From contig CAJQUW010008924.1 of NCBI GenBank assembly GCA_907163375.1, positions 434,001-498,000 on the forward strand: a DNA stretch of 64,000 nt, written 5' to 3'. This document shows positions 1 through 11,518 of this stretch, one piece after another. How positions within the stretch are numbered: the first letter of the stretch is position 1; every line of letters starts with the position of its first letter. The notes beneath the pieces are model-generated. The model made no database searches. It saw only the letters and a program-made list of their open reading frames with translations, and had not been told where the DNA came from. The DNA comes from Prostheceraeus crozeri (taxonomy: Eukaryota; Platyhelminthes; Polycladida; Euryleptidae). Made by a program: the position numbers and the translations under genes.

Positions 1-992
1 GTGTGTAGAACCTCGGCATCGTCGCTACTGTAGGATTTCAGTCATAGAATGAATATAAAGCCAGTGTCGACTGCACTAAGTTCTGACACACGTGCGCGCT
101 TGAAAATCGATATCGTCTTTCTTGCATTCCAAGTAGAATCGTCGAATAAGCTATTGTTCACACGCTACAAGCATCTGTCATTGATTGACACAGTTAGAAG
201 ACACTGCCGAATGCCAATGAAGAAAACAGATAGCAAAAACAGCATTTAGTGCTAAGTGTTCAAAGTTACCCCGTTTTACGGTACCCAATGTGTATACACT
301 TTCGATTTTATTAAATGAACTCAAGGGAGATGCAGGTGGCATTGTCAACAAATGTGAAATATGTAAATTTTTGCAGTTTTGCAGAAATTGCAGTGGAATT
401 GCGTGATCATGATCGTAATGCAGAAGGAATGATGGCATTTCACAGATTCTCATGACTGCCTTGGAGATTTAATGTTTGTTAAATTAGCAATTCGATGGGT
501 TCATATTACTTTCATGCTCAACCTCAAGAGTATTTTCCAATGATATTTAGTATTTTCTTAAGCGTGATCATATCACTGGCAACCTGCCACTGGCAGAGCA
601 AAATCACACAATCAAAGACAATGATTTCAATTAACTTTGAAAGATGTAAATGGTTCCACATCACTAGTCAGATTCAAGAAATGAAACATGAATTTAGTGA
701 ATCATAAAATCATGCCGGTGAAAATTGAATTAAATACTTGAAATTGCAGCCAAGAAAGCACGAATGATATCGAGAGTTTTTCACGTAGACGTCCACTATA
801 ATGCGGTTCATGAAATTCCCTTGAAATCAGCTTCATTTCCACATTGTTATGATGATTATTAGCAAATATTCATTCCTTTTGATATCCAACTTCTTTCATA
901 CTACTTATATGGCGTCATCTCGGTGGTATGTAAATTGGCAAATATGAAATAAAGACTTAAAGATAGGTGTAGCGTTTGGTCACTGGCGCATA
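1..992. other. non-coding stretch, nothing recognised
   Basis: Only short open frames without recognisable motifs, in AT-rich sequence. I see no repeat structure, RNA gene or transposon end here. Confidence 0.5.
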
Positions 993-1534
993 TTGTGCAT
1001 GATTAAAATGTGTTGGGGGATTTATCTAAAAAATACATTCGGGGCAGTGCCCCGAATGCCCCAATGGACGCTGCGCCCCTGCTGTATACAGATACCTTTT
1101 TCTCTACCTATATATCCCTACTCTATGACACTAACTATGCATCGTACCTCTACAACTCCCGCTTCTCCAATTGAAAGGATCGAATCGGAACAGGTATTCG
1201 GATCAGGACCCGTAACTCCTGATTCAGAATCATCCGAAGATGAGAGCTTGGTACTAAAGAAGAGTGTGATCGAAATACCGGTGGAAGCTACTATAACAAT
1301 TAAGACACGTTGTGTAAGCCAGGTTCGAAATGCGCCCAGAAAGAAAAGATACACACCAAAAGGATAACTGTGAGATTGGAACCGGAAGAAAAGAATTTGA
1401 CCACCGCGCTGGAGTTCAGCATAATCGATCCAGCCACGCCTCGCCGGTGCCCTGGTGCCCCCAAAAAGACAAGAGTGTGTGTTCGCGAGGACCTGGAGAA
1501 CCTGATTCCTTTCCCGAATATTGACGTTATGTAA
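993..1534 (+). CDS. unidentified coding-like stretch in two frames
   Basis: A 124-residue frame (993-1367) is rich in Ser, Glu and Asp in its middle (PDSESSEDESLVLKK) and ends in a basic tail. An overlapping frame (1310-1534) encodes a 74-residue piece with a Pro/basic motif (PRRCPGAPKKTR) and a short acidic-hydrophobic end. The composition of both is more protein-like than the surrounding DNA, and the switch near 1310-1367 could be an unspliced intron or a one-base shift. I do not recognise a family. It may be the last exon of a host gene, a pseudogene, or chance. Confidence 0.25.
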
Positions 1535-3381
1535 TATTTTATCTTTAATAACATTTACATAGATGAACAATCTTGTTTTGTAATTTCACAAATTGAATTC
1601 CTGATAAGGTTTGAATAGGAACTGGGGATATGTTCATCTCTGAAATAGCTACCTACAAGTATTTCTAGGATAAATACTTGAAAATACTTGTTTGAGACTT
1701 TGAAACAGTACCGAACATGCCAGAAGAAATTTGAAATGAATAATAATGTGTAATTCAAATAATAATCAAATTAGATGAAAATAAGAATAGATTAACAATG
1801 TTTTTCAAATGTTTTTCACTTTAGGATGATATCATACAGATGCATACAATGCATCACTAGCTAGAGAATGAAAAGATCTTTCGAATGATATAAGGTATGT
1901 ACAGTACCAATTCGATAAAAGAATGCCTGTTTTATGCAAATGTATGCAAGAAGTAAATTTTTCACAGAAAAAGTTAAAAATGTTTTTTTTACAAAAATGA
2001 CTAAATTTTCAAGATTTTTAAAATTTTCAAAGTTAAAGTTTAGTCACTCAAAATGACCATAACACATAAACCTACACATGCCTGACCTTGACCTCTAACC
2101 TTCATACACTTCGTACACGGCGGTGGGGGGCTCAAAATTTATTTGCCGATGGGCTCCAGGCGCCATAGCTACATGTACTCTTTTTTACTTACCTCAAACC
2201 TGACCTCTACACTATCCCTTACCTCAACCCTAACCCTAAGCCTAACGTAAACCCCAACCCTGACCTTGACCATTGACCATCACTACAACCCCAACTGCTT
2301 TGAAAATTGGTACGAAATTTAAATTTCGATTTTTGCGCGTTGTTTCAAATTTTATGATATAGCCTGGAGTTTACTGCTTGAAACTTAGTGAATTTTTCAT
2401 TGATATTTGAATTAAAATGATTAATTAAAATTGTATCATATTTTTAACCTATGTTGGTTTTAAAATGTTAGGAACTGCTGGGAATCCATCTTCATCTCAT
2501 GTTAATTGATTTGACTTCGCGGTTTCATGTACCACTCTAACATCATTAACACTCTAACTGATGGTCCTTTTCTATTTTAACATTAAAATATATCAGCTAT
2601 TTGGTTTTGTTTGAATTCAACAGTCTGTTTTTCTGTACCAACATGTTGTTACGATGTCATGCAGTCTTTGTTCATGGTTCCTTTGTTAGATTCATATATA
2701 GAGAATTTTTAGAGCTCCGTTATTCACTCATTTTTGAATTATTCTGTGTGCATAGCAGACCTCGTTCTCCGTTTCTCCTTTTTATCGATCTATAACTGCA
2801 ATCCTGAAGTGAGATTTGCAATCTTCTATTCACTACTTTCTATATTTGGGGAGCAAGAACATTACTAAGTTGTCATAACCAGATAGTTTAATATATGTGG
2901 CTGGGTCTTAAATTAGGAACACTGTATGTTAATTTATTAAACAGAATTATTAACTTTTGCAATTAATCATAGCATTTTCAAAGCCTATAAAGAACACAAA
3001 CTTATATGATGTTAAGATATGGTGTTTAAGTTAAGATAAACATTTTCAAAGTGTGCTTCAAATTTATGAATAATCTGAATACTAATTTTGTTTCCAAGGT
3101 GTCAGTCTCCAGACTACTTACGAATTAAAAGTTGTTTAAGTTGTAAAAGTAAACTAATACTTTATCAGTTGATTCCAAATTTCATGTCGATTTGTAAACA
3201 AATCTTTTCAAGGCAAATTTAACATTTCGACTCTCGATTACTATCTTGAAAGTATTTTTCTGAGTTAGATTAATCAATTCTGCAATATTACTTTCCAATA
3301 TATTTATGCAATAGTTACTTAAATGCGTTCACGTTTGCTAACAGACAAGAGAATGACTAACGTTTTTCATGGTTTGCAGAA
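1535..3381. other. non-coding stretch with a degenerate C-rich hexamer tract
   Basis: No supportable gene. Around 2070-2295 the plus strand holds loosely repeated 6-7-base variants of CCCTAA, CCTGAC and ACCTCA, including a short run CAACCCTAACCCTAAGCC. This resembles a decayed interstitial (TTAGGG)n-type tract on the opposite strand, or a simple C-rich microsatellite. Confidence 0.4.
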
Positions 3382-3829
3382 ATGGTTCGTCAAGCAAGTA
3401 TCGCACGCCAGCGCTTAATCTTTCACTTTTGTAAAGCATGCAAGCAACCTGTGAGACATGCGAACAAGAGTGGACAAAAGGAGTGTACATTCAAAGAGGG
3501 GTGCACTTATGTGCATTGCTTCACATGTAGGAGCTACGTCACGAAAATGGCAAATGACAACAAGTTAAAGGCATTCATCAGCAAACATGCCTCCCGTGCG
3601 CAGCGGAATGGTAGGAGTGGAACAAACCTAAAGTCGAAAGCTGAGAAGGGGAAGTTGGCGAGACTTTTCGCTACGGAGGATAGGGCTGAAGAGGGAGCTC
3701 TCAGTCAATGTGCCGAACCCTCAAAAACCCCTCAAAACCACCAAGTTTAAGTCACGAGAATTCCTTGACAGTGACTCTTCATCAAGTGATTTAGAGGTGA
3801 ATGCCGGTAATTGCACATGTAAAACTTGA
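3382..3829 (+). CDS. Cys-rich putative last exon, frameshifted
   Basis: The frame 3382-3750 (122 residues) begins just after an AG that looks like a splice acceptor (a pyrimidine-poor but TTTGCAG sequence). It carries paired cysteines typical of zinc binding: CKAC near residue 17, then C-x5-C, and VHCFTC near residue 45, followed by a basic region. In the last third the neighbouring frame (to a stop at 3827-3829) looks more natural, with a Ser/Asp-rich tail and final CTCKT, so a frameshift near 3690 is likely. An AATAAA polyadenylation signal at 3830-3835 follows the stop directly. Family not recognised. It could be a host gene exon or a transposon-encoded zinc protein. Confidence 0.35.
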
Positions 3830-3863
3830 AATAAAAATGAATAATTCTAAGAACGTTTGTTTC

Positions 3864-3865
<2 letters not shown>

Positions 3866-3897
<32 letters not shown>
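3866..3897. repeat. (TA)n microsatellite
   Basis: About 16 uninterrupted TA dinucleotides, directly downstream of the putative polyadenylation signal. Confidence 0.95.
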
Positions 3898-3898
<1 letters not shown>

Positions 3899-3966
3899 CA
3901 AAATAAGTAATGAAGACGTTTAAATAGATGTATAAAAATGAAAGGCGATGAAACCAAAAACACGTC

Positions 3967-4021
3967 TTTGCGTAACCGGTTTCTGTGGTTTATTAATGGT
4001 TACCACTTAATCAGACGCAAA
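3967..4021 (-). ncRNA. hammerhead-ribozyme-like fold of a Penelope-like element
   Basis: Read on the minus strand, 4021 to 3967 gives TTTGCGT, then CTGATTA, GTGG, a 14-base loop, CCAC, A, GAAAC, a minimal CC/GG stem, TTA and ACGCAAA. The outer arms pair over 7 bases (stem I), GTGG pairs with CCAC (stem II), and the GAAAC box and tiny stem III match the minimal hammerheads known from Penelope-like elements. One core base departs from the consensus CUGANGA (here CUGAUUA), so cleavage activity is doubtful. It lies within about 20-75 bases downstream of the GIY-YIG coding end on the same strand, the expected place for such an element. Confidence 0.55.
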
Positions 4022-4040
4022 TGAATGAAATAAAATGAGT

Positions 4041-4361
4041 TCATAGGCAGTTTAAGGGAGGTTTGAATTTCAATATGAAATATCTCTCCTTTGCCTCCCT
4101 TTCTACTCTATGAGCTCTGTCTGACAATTGAAATATAGGCGCAGCTTCAAACTTGATTTCTTGATTTCGGCAACACTCTCTGATGTGCTTGCTAACATAC
4201 AACATAGAGATATTCGGATTGTTCATGTGTTGGCGGTGAACGGTCAAGCGGTTCCGAAAGATATCACCAGTCTGCCCAATGTAGAAATCATCACAGTTTT
4301 TGCATTTCAGAATGTATATAATGTTACTAGAATTGCAATTGAAACAATGTCGAATTTTGAA
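4041..4361 (-). pseudogene. GIY-YIG endonuclease fragment of a Penelope-like retroelement
   Basis: The minus-strand frame ends at 4041 and reads back to about 4361. It contains a Cys-bearing lead (CNSSNIIYILKC), the GIY-YIG signature region (KNCDDFYIGQTGD), R-N-R-L-x-x-H-R, and a conserved tail with HI-REC, KE-Y and a final KPPLN-like segment. This order is that of the C-terminal endonuclease of Penelope-like elements, which nicks the target DNA for reverse transcription. No reverse transcriptase part is visible upstream, so this is a 3' fragment. It sits between a Cys-rich exon and the decayed Polinton; the latter is on the same strand but unrelated. Confidence 0.7.
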
Positions 4362-4644
4362 GTCGGCCTATTATTCCGAATATGAATGCCAGATAATCTG
4401 GCACCCATATCATGTTCATATGTTCCATAAAGGTAAGTGTATGATAAAAGGCATTAAAACCTAGATGACGTTACCTCCTATCTCATGAGATTTGAGAAAA
4501 ATATTTGTGAAATCCACATTGTAGCTATGTAAATATCTGTACATTTGTGAATACACAATAAAATGTAAACGTGTTTTGTTTTCCCTCTAATCCCAACAAT
4601 TTGGAATATAAAAACCAAGACATTTACATATAAATGAAACTTTA

Positions 4645-5100
4645 TTACAAAACAGTTTCAATATACTTTGTGAGAATAACATGATTTTTATAGCAGTCTT
4701 TCGAAAACTGTTGCAAAACACTTTCACAGTTATTTTTGAATGGTCTCTCGTTGACGAAATATAGCACATGACCGCCGCACATAAGAGATACATTGCTTTG
4801 GGGAAACGATTGCTTCTTAATAGTCCAGGAGAACATATTCATCCATAGTGCAATGTCATGTAAGCTAGGTTGATCAAGAGAGTCAAAATACTCGGTCACT
4901 TTATAGTGATTGATGTACACTGCAATCCAATGTTTGCTAGGAAGATTGTTGGTAACCGTATTGATGATAAGCAAACAAGGATAGAATGGAATTGAATTAG
5001 GTAAATTATCTCGAGAAAATACATCGAGAAATATTGTGTTGGAGTAGGGAAGAACAGTCCTCATTTTCCTCAAGATTTCGGTGTTGCATAGGTTACTCAT
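4645..5100 (-). CDS. PRO: adenain-like cysteine protease of a decayed Polinton
   Basis: An intact 151-residue frame from ATG at 5100. The expected catalytic set of adenovirus-type maturation proteases is visible: His57 (KHWIAV), an acidic residue near E70/D73 (EYFDSLDQ), Gln101 and Cys108 (MCGGHVLYF). The seven-residue Gln-Cys spacing is the same as in adenain. In this family the enzyme cleaves capsid precursors during virion maturation. It is the last gene of a minus-strand Polinton remnant (RING-like, integrase, capsid, protease from 9.1 to 4.6 kb) and the only one of that set without an obvious break. Its sequence differs clearly from the protease of the 18-kb element, so the two elements belong to different lineages. 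Confidence 0.8.
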   Translation of the reverse strand: MSNLCNTEILRKMRTVLPYSNTIFLDVFSRDNLPNSIPFYPCLLIINTVTNNLPSKHWIAVYINHYKVTEYFDSLDQPSLHDIALWMNMFSWTIKKQSFPQSNVSLMCGGHVLYFVNERPFKNNCESVLQQFSKDCYKNHVILTKYIETVL

Positions 5101-5290
5101 CTTTGATAGCTGACAGTCACGTCTCTCATTCTCGTTATTTCAAATTTGCTATCATAGACAGCATAAATGATGCAAGTAATTGTTTTCTTGAAAGGTGACT
5201 CAAATGATGCCTCTAGTCGTAGATTTCAAGACTTTGTAACTCCTACACTTTCACCACCTAGATCTGAATCTGCCGTGAGATTGTACATAA

Positions 5291-6456
5291 TTAAGAAGTA
5301 GCCATTCTTGTACATATCCATTGTAATTCCATTTGAATCATCTGTGTTAAACATGCTAAGTGCAGTGAAAGTAGAACCATAATCACGTGCAAACATGCCC
5401 TCCTTGAAATAAGGCTCATAAGCTTTGCAATCAACAATGTGGCCGCTAACACGCTATGAAGCTTCACAACATAATTCTTCCCTACCTTAAGAACCATGCG
5501 CTTTTCTTGTGGGTCATAGGAAAAGAAATATTCATCTGCATCAAGGTAATCTACACCAAACAGATTTAACATTGTACACAATTCAGATGGCGCTTTCAAG
5601 CTTTCAATGTTCAAATTAGCTCTTTTTGCCAATTCACTGGAAGTACTCAATTCATCACCCATTATGTCTTCGCTGCATACGTGGATATCCCATGAGACGT
5701 TTGTTGATGCTCTGAGTTTAGAAGAAGACGATTGAACCTTGTATGTACGAGTATCATATAATTCTGTCAGCAAAGGTGCGCTTTCAAGGCCTTTAAAGAT
5801 TCCAAAAATTTAAGATCAGAATTCAATAACAGCAGAATAAGACTTTTCCAATGGTACAAGAAATTCTACCTCCGTTTCAGCAGTAAATAAAGTTACTTTC
5901 TCTTTCTTATATTCACAAGTCATTAAAGTTCCTAGATCTGATCCTTGAAACTTTCTTGCAACGTCTTCAACACTTAATAAATTCAAATTGATTCTTCACG
6001 CGGATGCTCCTTTTTGTAATGCATACAATGGTAAGATTCTACTTTGTAAATGTCTCTCCGTTGTTGCTCGTTGTTACTCTCCGAATTCCACCCACGTTCA
6101 TTGTGCCAATACCTTCATAAGAACTCTGTTCTGGAATACCCCAAAGTATGACTCAAATCCTTACCTATTACAAGAAGAATATGCCTCCCTTCCTTTCACA
6201 ATTTTGCTGACCCCTTTATGACTGGTCTGTAGAATTTATTCAAAGTCAACTTGAAGAGATCATTTATTCGCTGAAACATTCTACCGATTTCCTGCAAGCT
6301 CATTGTGGGAACTTTAGAATCAAAAGAAGACGTTGCAAATGCCTTTTGAATTTTAGTCATGTTTTGGACAGATGGTAGAGATCCTGAAAAGGGATCTAAA
6401 GTTAGATGATGAAAAGCCCATGTACCATGTAGACTATTCTGAAATATTCGAAACAA
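5291..6456 (-). pseudogene. Polinton capsid-type protein, broken
   Basis: Minus-strand pieces at 6456-6196 (86 residues, LHGTWAFHHLTLDPFSGSL) and 5773-5291 (motifs LTELYDTRTYKVQS, ELCTMLNLFGV, EYFFSYD, KVGKNYVVKLHSVLA), with coding-like but stop-ridden sequence between (about 6195-5774), look like one virion protein of 350-400 residues. The phrase order in the second piece resembles the minor capsid protein of Polintons as I recall it. The adjacent protease supports a morphogenesis cassette. After about 5430 the frame changes, and the true C-terminus continues in another frame. It is not functional as read. Confidence 0.5.
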
Positions 6457-6718
6457 TTATTCTTCTCTCGCAATTCTTTATGTAATTCAAAATAGTTGTT
6501 TTCTAGCAAGCTGATATCGTTTTAATAAGTAATTTCAGTTATTAAAGAAACTCCATGCAGTCCATGCAGAGTAAGTTGATTAGCGAATTCAACAGAGAAT
6601 TGATATGGTCTGTTGCCTACGAAAATCTTGGGGTTGCTATTTGCTTGGAGGAATGATGTTGAAGTTAATCGACAACATGTTGAACTCATGTATAGAAGAA
6701 GTCACATGCTATATCAGC

Positions 6719-7959
6719 TTAAAAGTTACGAGTGTCTCCCACCTCCACATTTTGTGGATCCTGGTACGTTATCCAGCTATTGAATGAATCAGGATAGCCT
6801 TTCCATTTAACTAGATATTTCCTTTGATTGCCATTACCTTTCTTACTAATTATTTTATCAATCATATACACCTCTTCACTTCTGTCAACTACTTGCAATT
6901 CATATGAGTAAATTTTCCTTCAATTGGATTACCATGGTAATCTATCAGTTTGTACATGATGGGTCTAAATTTTCTTTTACTCCATCTACAAAAATCTCCA
7001 TCTCCAATTAGGTAAATAACCCTTCTAAAATGTAGACCTAGCCTTCGAAATCCGAACTCTATCACCAACATTTATCTTCTTTTCATTGGAAATGTTTTTC
7101 ACTTTCTTATCATGCAATCAAACCCATACATTCATCGAAATCGTCTGCGGTAACATCAATTGGCCGCATCTTAATAATACGATGGCAGCTTCCATCACAA
7201 CACACTCAACCTCTCCTATCAAACATAGCAGCTTCAAAAGCACTTTTGACACTAAACAGTTCTCCATTATGACTTTTAAAGAGACTTCGAACATGAGAGT
7301 TTTTGAATTCCTTCCCTTGATCGGTCTGTATTCTTTGCGGAACACGCCCCTTATCGAAAATATTCTGAAAAGCCTCTTCAACTTCTGGTCCTCGTTTAGA
7401 TTTTAACACACGTGCCCAAGCATAGCGAGATAAAATATCTATTACGGTCAAGATGCATTCATAGCCGTCATTGTACTGTGATATCTTTTGCATGTCAGCC
7501 AAGTCCACTTGCCATTGACTATCTGTATAATTAAAAACACATCTTATCGTTGGAAACCGCTTTCTCGCATTTTTGTGAAGAGTGTAAGTTGGTTGACTCC
7601 TTAACCACTTTTTGACTTTCTCTATTCCCACACCTGCTGCACGAGCTTGAACCCCCGGACGACAGATACTTGCGGGATGATTTAAGTCGTAGTAAATCTT
7701 TCTCAGCTCCACCGCTGTACACATCATCTTTGTTCTGATTTGCACGCGTTTTACTCGCACAGAGACTGCTAACACAATGGATATCAACCTCTATACCCTC
7801 TTCTCCTTTACTTTTGAGAGTAGATTTCAAACAGCAGCAAACTTTTTGCAGCGACATGATATGAGAGAAGCAAAGCCTACTTGACATTTGCTTAATGTTC
7901 ACTATAGTCCTTCCCAACACGCAGTGAGCGCCTAGTACCTCTTTTTGGTTTAAGACCAT
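6719..7959 (-). pseudogene. INT: Polinton chromodomain integrase, broken
   Basis: The frame 7787-7206 holds the N-terminal integrase region: the first catalytic Asp in WQVDLADM, an Asp in IQTDQGKEF, and the typical ILTVIDILSRYAWA strand between them. Where the catalytic Glu should be, the sequence is lost or scrambled (EAAMFDRRG then stop). Further pieces in other frames supply the rest: HRIIKMRPIDV near 7170, a GDRVRI / IMYKLIDYHGNPIEGKF SH3-like domain (7071-6889), and a chromodomain with YLVKWKGYP and SWI ending at the stop at 6719. The domain order rve, SH3-like, chromo fits Polinton integrases. At least three frame breaks and the missing Glu make it inactive. Confidence 0.75.
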
Positions 7960-8057
7960 TGGGGTTATGAAGCTCTCGCTTGACCACTATCGTGGGTGCT
8001 TTACATTTTGATCTATTTTGTAAATGACCATTGTCCAACTCATTCACAGTTCACGCA

Positions 8058-8441
8058 TTAAGTTCTTGGATGTAGGACAACACATGCAGCTGGTTTTGAA
8101 TGAAGGGTGTTTAGAAGGTTGGCATAGCATGCTCGGAACTTTATCACTTCAAGATGTTCTTGCACTGCAACGTTGACACTAAGCGATGGTGGTCCAGTAA
8201 ACAAATCCACTTTAAACTTTTCACCCTTCTCCTTGTAGTGGATGAATGTAATGATGTCATGTAGACACGTGTTATGTCTCAGTGCATACTGCTGCAATAG
8301 CAACGAGAATGTTCTGGCACAGTTTCTGTCAGACATAAAGGTTGTAAAACCTAAAGGTGGAGCCAAAATTTCGCAAATCGTGTCAGAGCGTTTATAATAG
8401 TCCTCATGAACAGTTGCTGCAGTTGAACGTCTTCTTGACAT
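8058..8441 (-). CDS. unidentified protein in the Polinton remnant
   Basis: An uninterrupted 127-residue frame on the same strand as the Polinton integrase and protease. It has no recognised motif and only scattered Cys and His; the end lacks a membrane segment. Position suggests cargo of the decayed element, or unrelated host-derived sequence. The integrase remnant lies about 100 bases further downstream on the same strand. Confidence 0.35.
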   Translation of the reverse strand: MSRRRSTAATVHEDYYKRSDTICEILAPPLGFTTFMSDRNCARTFSLLLQQYALRHNTCLHDIITFIHYKEKGEKFKVDLFTGPPSLSVNVAVQEHLEVIKFRACYANLLNTLHSKPAACVVLHPRT

Positions 8442-8629
8442 CGAAAAAAGTTAACAATATCCTCCATCAAATCCACCAGATCAGCTTTGCATCCAACTGC
8501 ATCTACCGCTGATTAATATATGTTGCCGGTAAAAAATTTACCTCCGTAAATAACTGAAAGTGTAATATACGGGCGTAAATAGTGAATGGCATGTTGGCTA
8601 TCATCTATGATTCTCAAATTATGATTGAG

Positions 8630-9086
8630 CTACAAATGCAACATCATTATACAGAAGATCCACACAATAGCACAATAGTGACCAATTGCGGATGCGGATG
8701 ATGACTCATTATCAACGATATGCATTGACTGTTGATCACAGATTGGACAAAATATAGTTTCCAAGGAAACGTAACATGTAGAACACATGACAGACAGTAT
8801 GAGAACATGGTAAAAAGAGAAGGGACCGTTCCCATTTAAAACACTTGACACACTTCCGTTCACATAATAATTTAAACGTCTCTTCTTTTAATTTCCTCCT
8901 GAAGTTGTCACGTATACTGGTAGAACACTTCGTCAAATCACTTGCAAATGTCAATTTTTTCTTCTTCATTCCAGATCGTTCCAATTTCATTCTCCTAATT
9001 TCACTGTATTTGCAATGTAGCATTGAAAAATCCTCTATCCAACTACGATCCAGACTATGATTCATGGCATGTTCATCCATATCCAT
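8630..9086 (-). pseudogene. RING-finger-like fragment, frameshifted
   Basis: Two overlapping minus-strand frames (9086-8736 and 8863-8630) share a cysteine pattern when read together: CVKC, about 11 residues, CSH, then Cys pairs (CSTC), about 10 residues, CPIC. That is the C-x2-C ... C-x-H-x2-C-x2-C ... C-x2-C spacing of RING E3 ligase domains. A one-base shift lies between the CSH part and the following Cys pair (about 8780). The upstream 80 residues are Lys/Glu-rich and may be helical. Whether it belonged to the Polinton remnant or a host gene is unclear. Confidence 0.55.
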
Positions 9087-11500
9087 TAGTCGTTCAACTA
9101 AATCACCAGCTTTGATATCTTAATTGAAATTTCTATCATCTTCTATAGCTTTTAACGAATAACCAAGGTCTCTTGCAACAATCCATGAAATTGGGAAACT
9201 AGCCATCAATATTCAAATTATCGAACAACTTCCACGAATTTACAACTTAGCTTGGTTGTAAATTCAAAAAGGATTGACATTATAGTCACAATGGCTACAA
9301 TTGTCGCATTTGAGGAAGCAGTCTCAAAATCAAACCACCTTCGTCTATCTGGTATATGCCATCAATTCAAGTATTATTAAAGTACCGCGGTAAGATAGTA
9401 TTGACTTGGTTTTAGATAGTATTGACTTTATATGTGCGTAATTTCTTTTGTCGCAAGCTTTTAGCGTGACTTTTGATATTTGATGTGATTTTAGTTCAGT
9501 TAGTTTGCTATCAAATTCATTCTTGACGTATCTGCCTTCGAGAACAAGCGTGGCCAGTGGAAGTCTATCGTTTTTGATTATCAAATTCTTATGGAAAGTC
9601 GCTCCAACTAAGTTACTTATTTCAAAATATATAGGCTTAGGTTCCGAAATAATTGTTCGTATCCATGTTCTAATTCATATACTCGAATTCAATTTCGGAA
9701 CAAGCCGTTCCGATCCTAGCACACAAATGATTGTACCGTGTCATAAAATATGAAATCAATTCGGTTCCACATCGGAATGCGGCTCCTATTCAGCGCGTCC
9801 ACAAATCTATAACTGCTCATGTGACAACCCTTCACCCTGCATATAGTTCACTCGCTTTGCCATGAACGATGAATTGGGCAAATCCCTGATTATGACGTAA
9901 CCAACGATTACACTGCAGGGAGAATCAGGACATCGCCACCAAATTTTAACATAATGCAAAATAAATCAAAGAGATTTTTTGACCCCAAAGTCCTTTCGAC
10001 TGACTGAACACAAACAGCGTGCCTAAAAGAAGAAAGCAAAACGCTGTTCCTTAAAGAATCGGAATAGTGTGATGTCCCGTTTAAATGCGAGCAATTTATG
10101 ACAATCTAGAAAGCCAACGAAGTATCATGATACAACAACTTTATTTTCATACAGTGTCACATAACATTAGCCCATCAACCAATGAACAGACGACTAGCAA
10201 AAATAAAAATTTGAGCAAAATAATGCCACCTTTCGAAAATGCATCCTCTTTAAAATGGCTGTGATTCAAGTTATTTCAATCCGATCTAAATCACCATGAC
10301 GTCAAAAAAGTTCCGCTTGACATCTTTCATATTATGTTACAATTTGGTGGCAGTATTTTTTTTAGTAACTTGCTTAATATATTTTCATGACGATTCAGCA
10401 TCCGTACACCGAATGACTTTTAAAGCTTAAAGTTTTTCATGCTATAAATTCGTGCATGTTTTTGAAGCACCATTCCCAGTTAGTTCTTCAATTTAGTTGT
10501 GTTTTGTAATGATGCACATGACTATGTGGAGCATACATTGCGAATTAATCTATAAACTGTAAATATCCGTTAAAATTAACAGCCAAAATTCGTTTCACGG
10601 AATTTTAAAGTCTGAACTGTAAATAAATATCCGTTCAAACAGACGCTTGTTTATCTGATATGAACGGATTTTAACTGTTGCGTCATCATTTCAACAGATA
10701 TTTACGGATATTTTCTGTGAAGTTTAACGGAATTTTAGCTGTTTTTAAAGGTGTACAGTTTACAGTGTATTTGAGGTGTTGTTTTGCAGTTTATGGACAT
10801 TCCAAGAATTGTATCTCATTCCTGAAATGTGACAGTCTCAAAAATGATGTTCCTAGCCGCATATGTCAGACAAACAACCATTTCAAAATGAAAAGTTTAC
10901 AAAGGGAAGTTGTGTAATAACTGTATCAATAGGCCTATATGAGTGGTCACTCAATAGCAGTCTTTTAAACTGTACCGTGAAGTTCTGAATGAGGAAAAAC
11001 TTGATTGTTTCAAAAATATCATTCAAAAGGTTCAAAAATTGTAGGCCTATAGAAATGTAGGTTTACTTTTCTGCGGTTGATCAAACCTGTCACCTTATTT
11101 TACAGATTAATTGTCATGCATGGCTAGCTTATTAGGGAAAATTTGTAATTTCATCGAAAAGACGGTGTTTCTTGTTGAAATCTGACATTTTTCATTCACA
11201 AGCATAATGGAATTAGGACTGAAGTGATATTCTAACTTTTATTTAATTGAAGCCGACTGATATTAATATATTGATAAAAGACGTAATTTTTAGAGATGTC
11301 AGCAATAATTTGAAGCAGACTGTATATTTTTGTCCATTCAACGAATCACAAAATCTTTGCATCATGAAAAGGTGTCGGGAAGTTCACACTATCAGCAAAA
11401 ATTTCATCTGAAATTTCTATCGTCTCTATGTTGAAACTGTGTATCAGAGATAACGTTTTTATCGCGAGGACTACTGTCCAATACTAGACACTTAGGAAAG
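9087..11500. other. non-coding stretch
   Basis: No supportable gene. Besides the inverted-repeat element at 10,553-10,769, the interval holds only unremarkable AT-rich DNA and short chance frames. Confidence 0.5.
10553..10769. mobile_element. short inverted-repeat element (MITE-like)
   Basis: Left side ACTGTAAATATCCGTTAAAA and right side ending ACAGTTTACAGTGTA are imperfect inverses. Internal words (CGGAATTTTA, TATTTACGGATATTTT, ATCCGTTCAAACAGA) recur in both orientations, so the ~215-bp segment can fold on itself. No coding capacity. Target duplication not clear. Confidence 0.5.
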
Positions 11501-11518
11501 TGACATAATAATGATAAT

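Noticed and set aside
2220..2265. True telomere repeat array
   Set aside because: Only two exact CCCTAA-type units among mixed variants, too short and degenerate.
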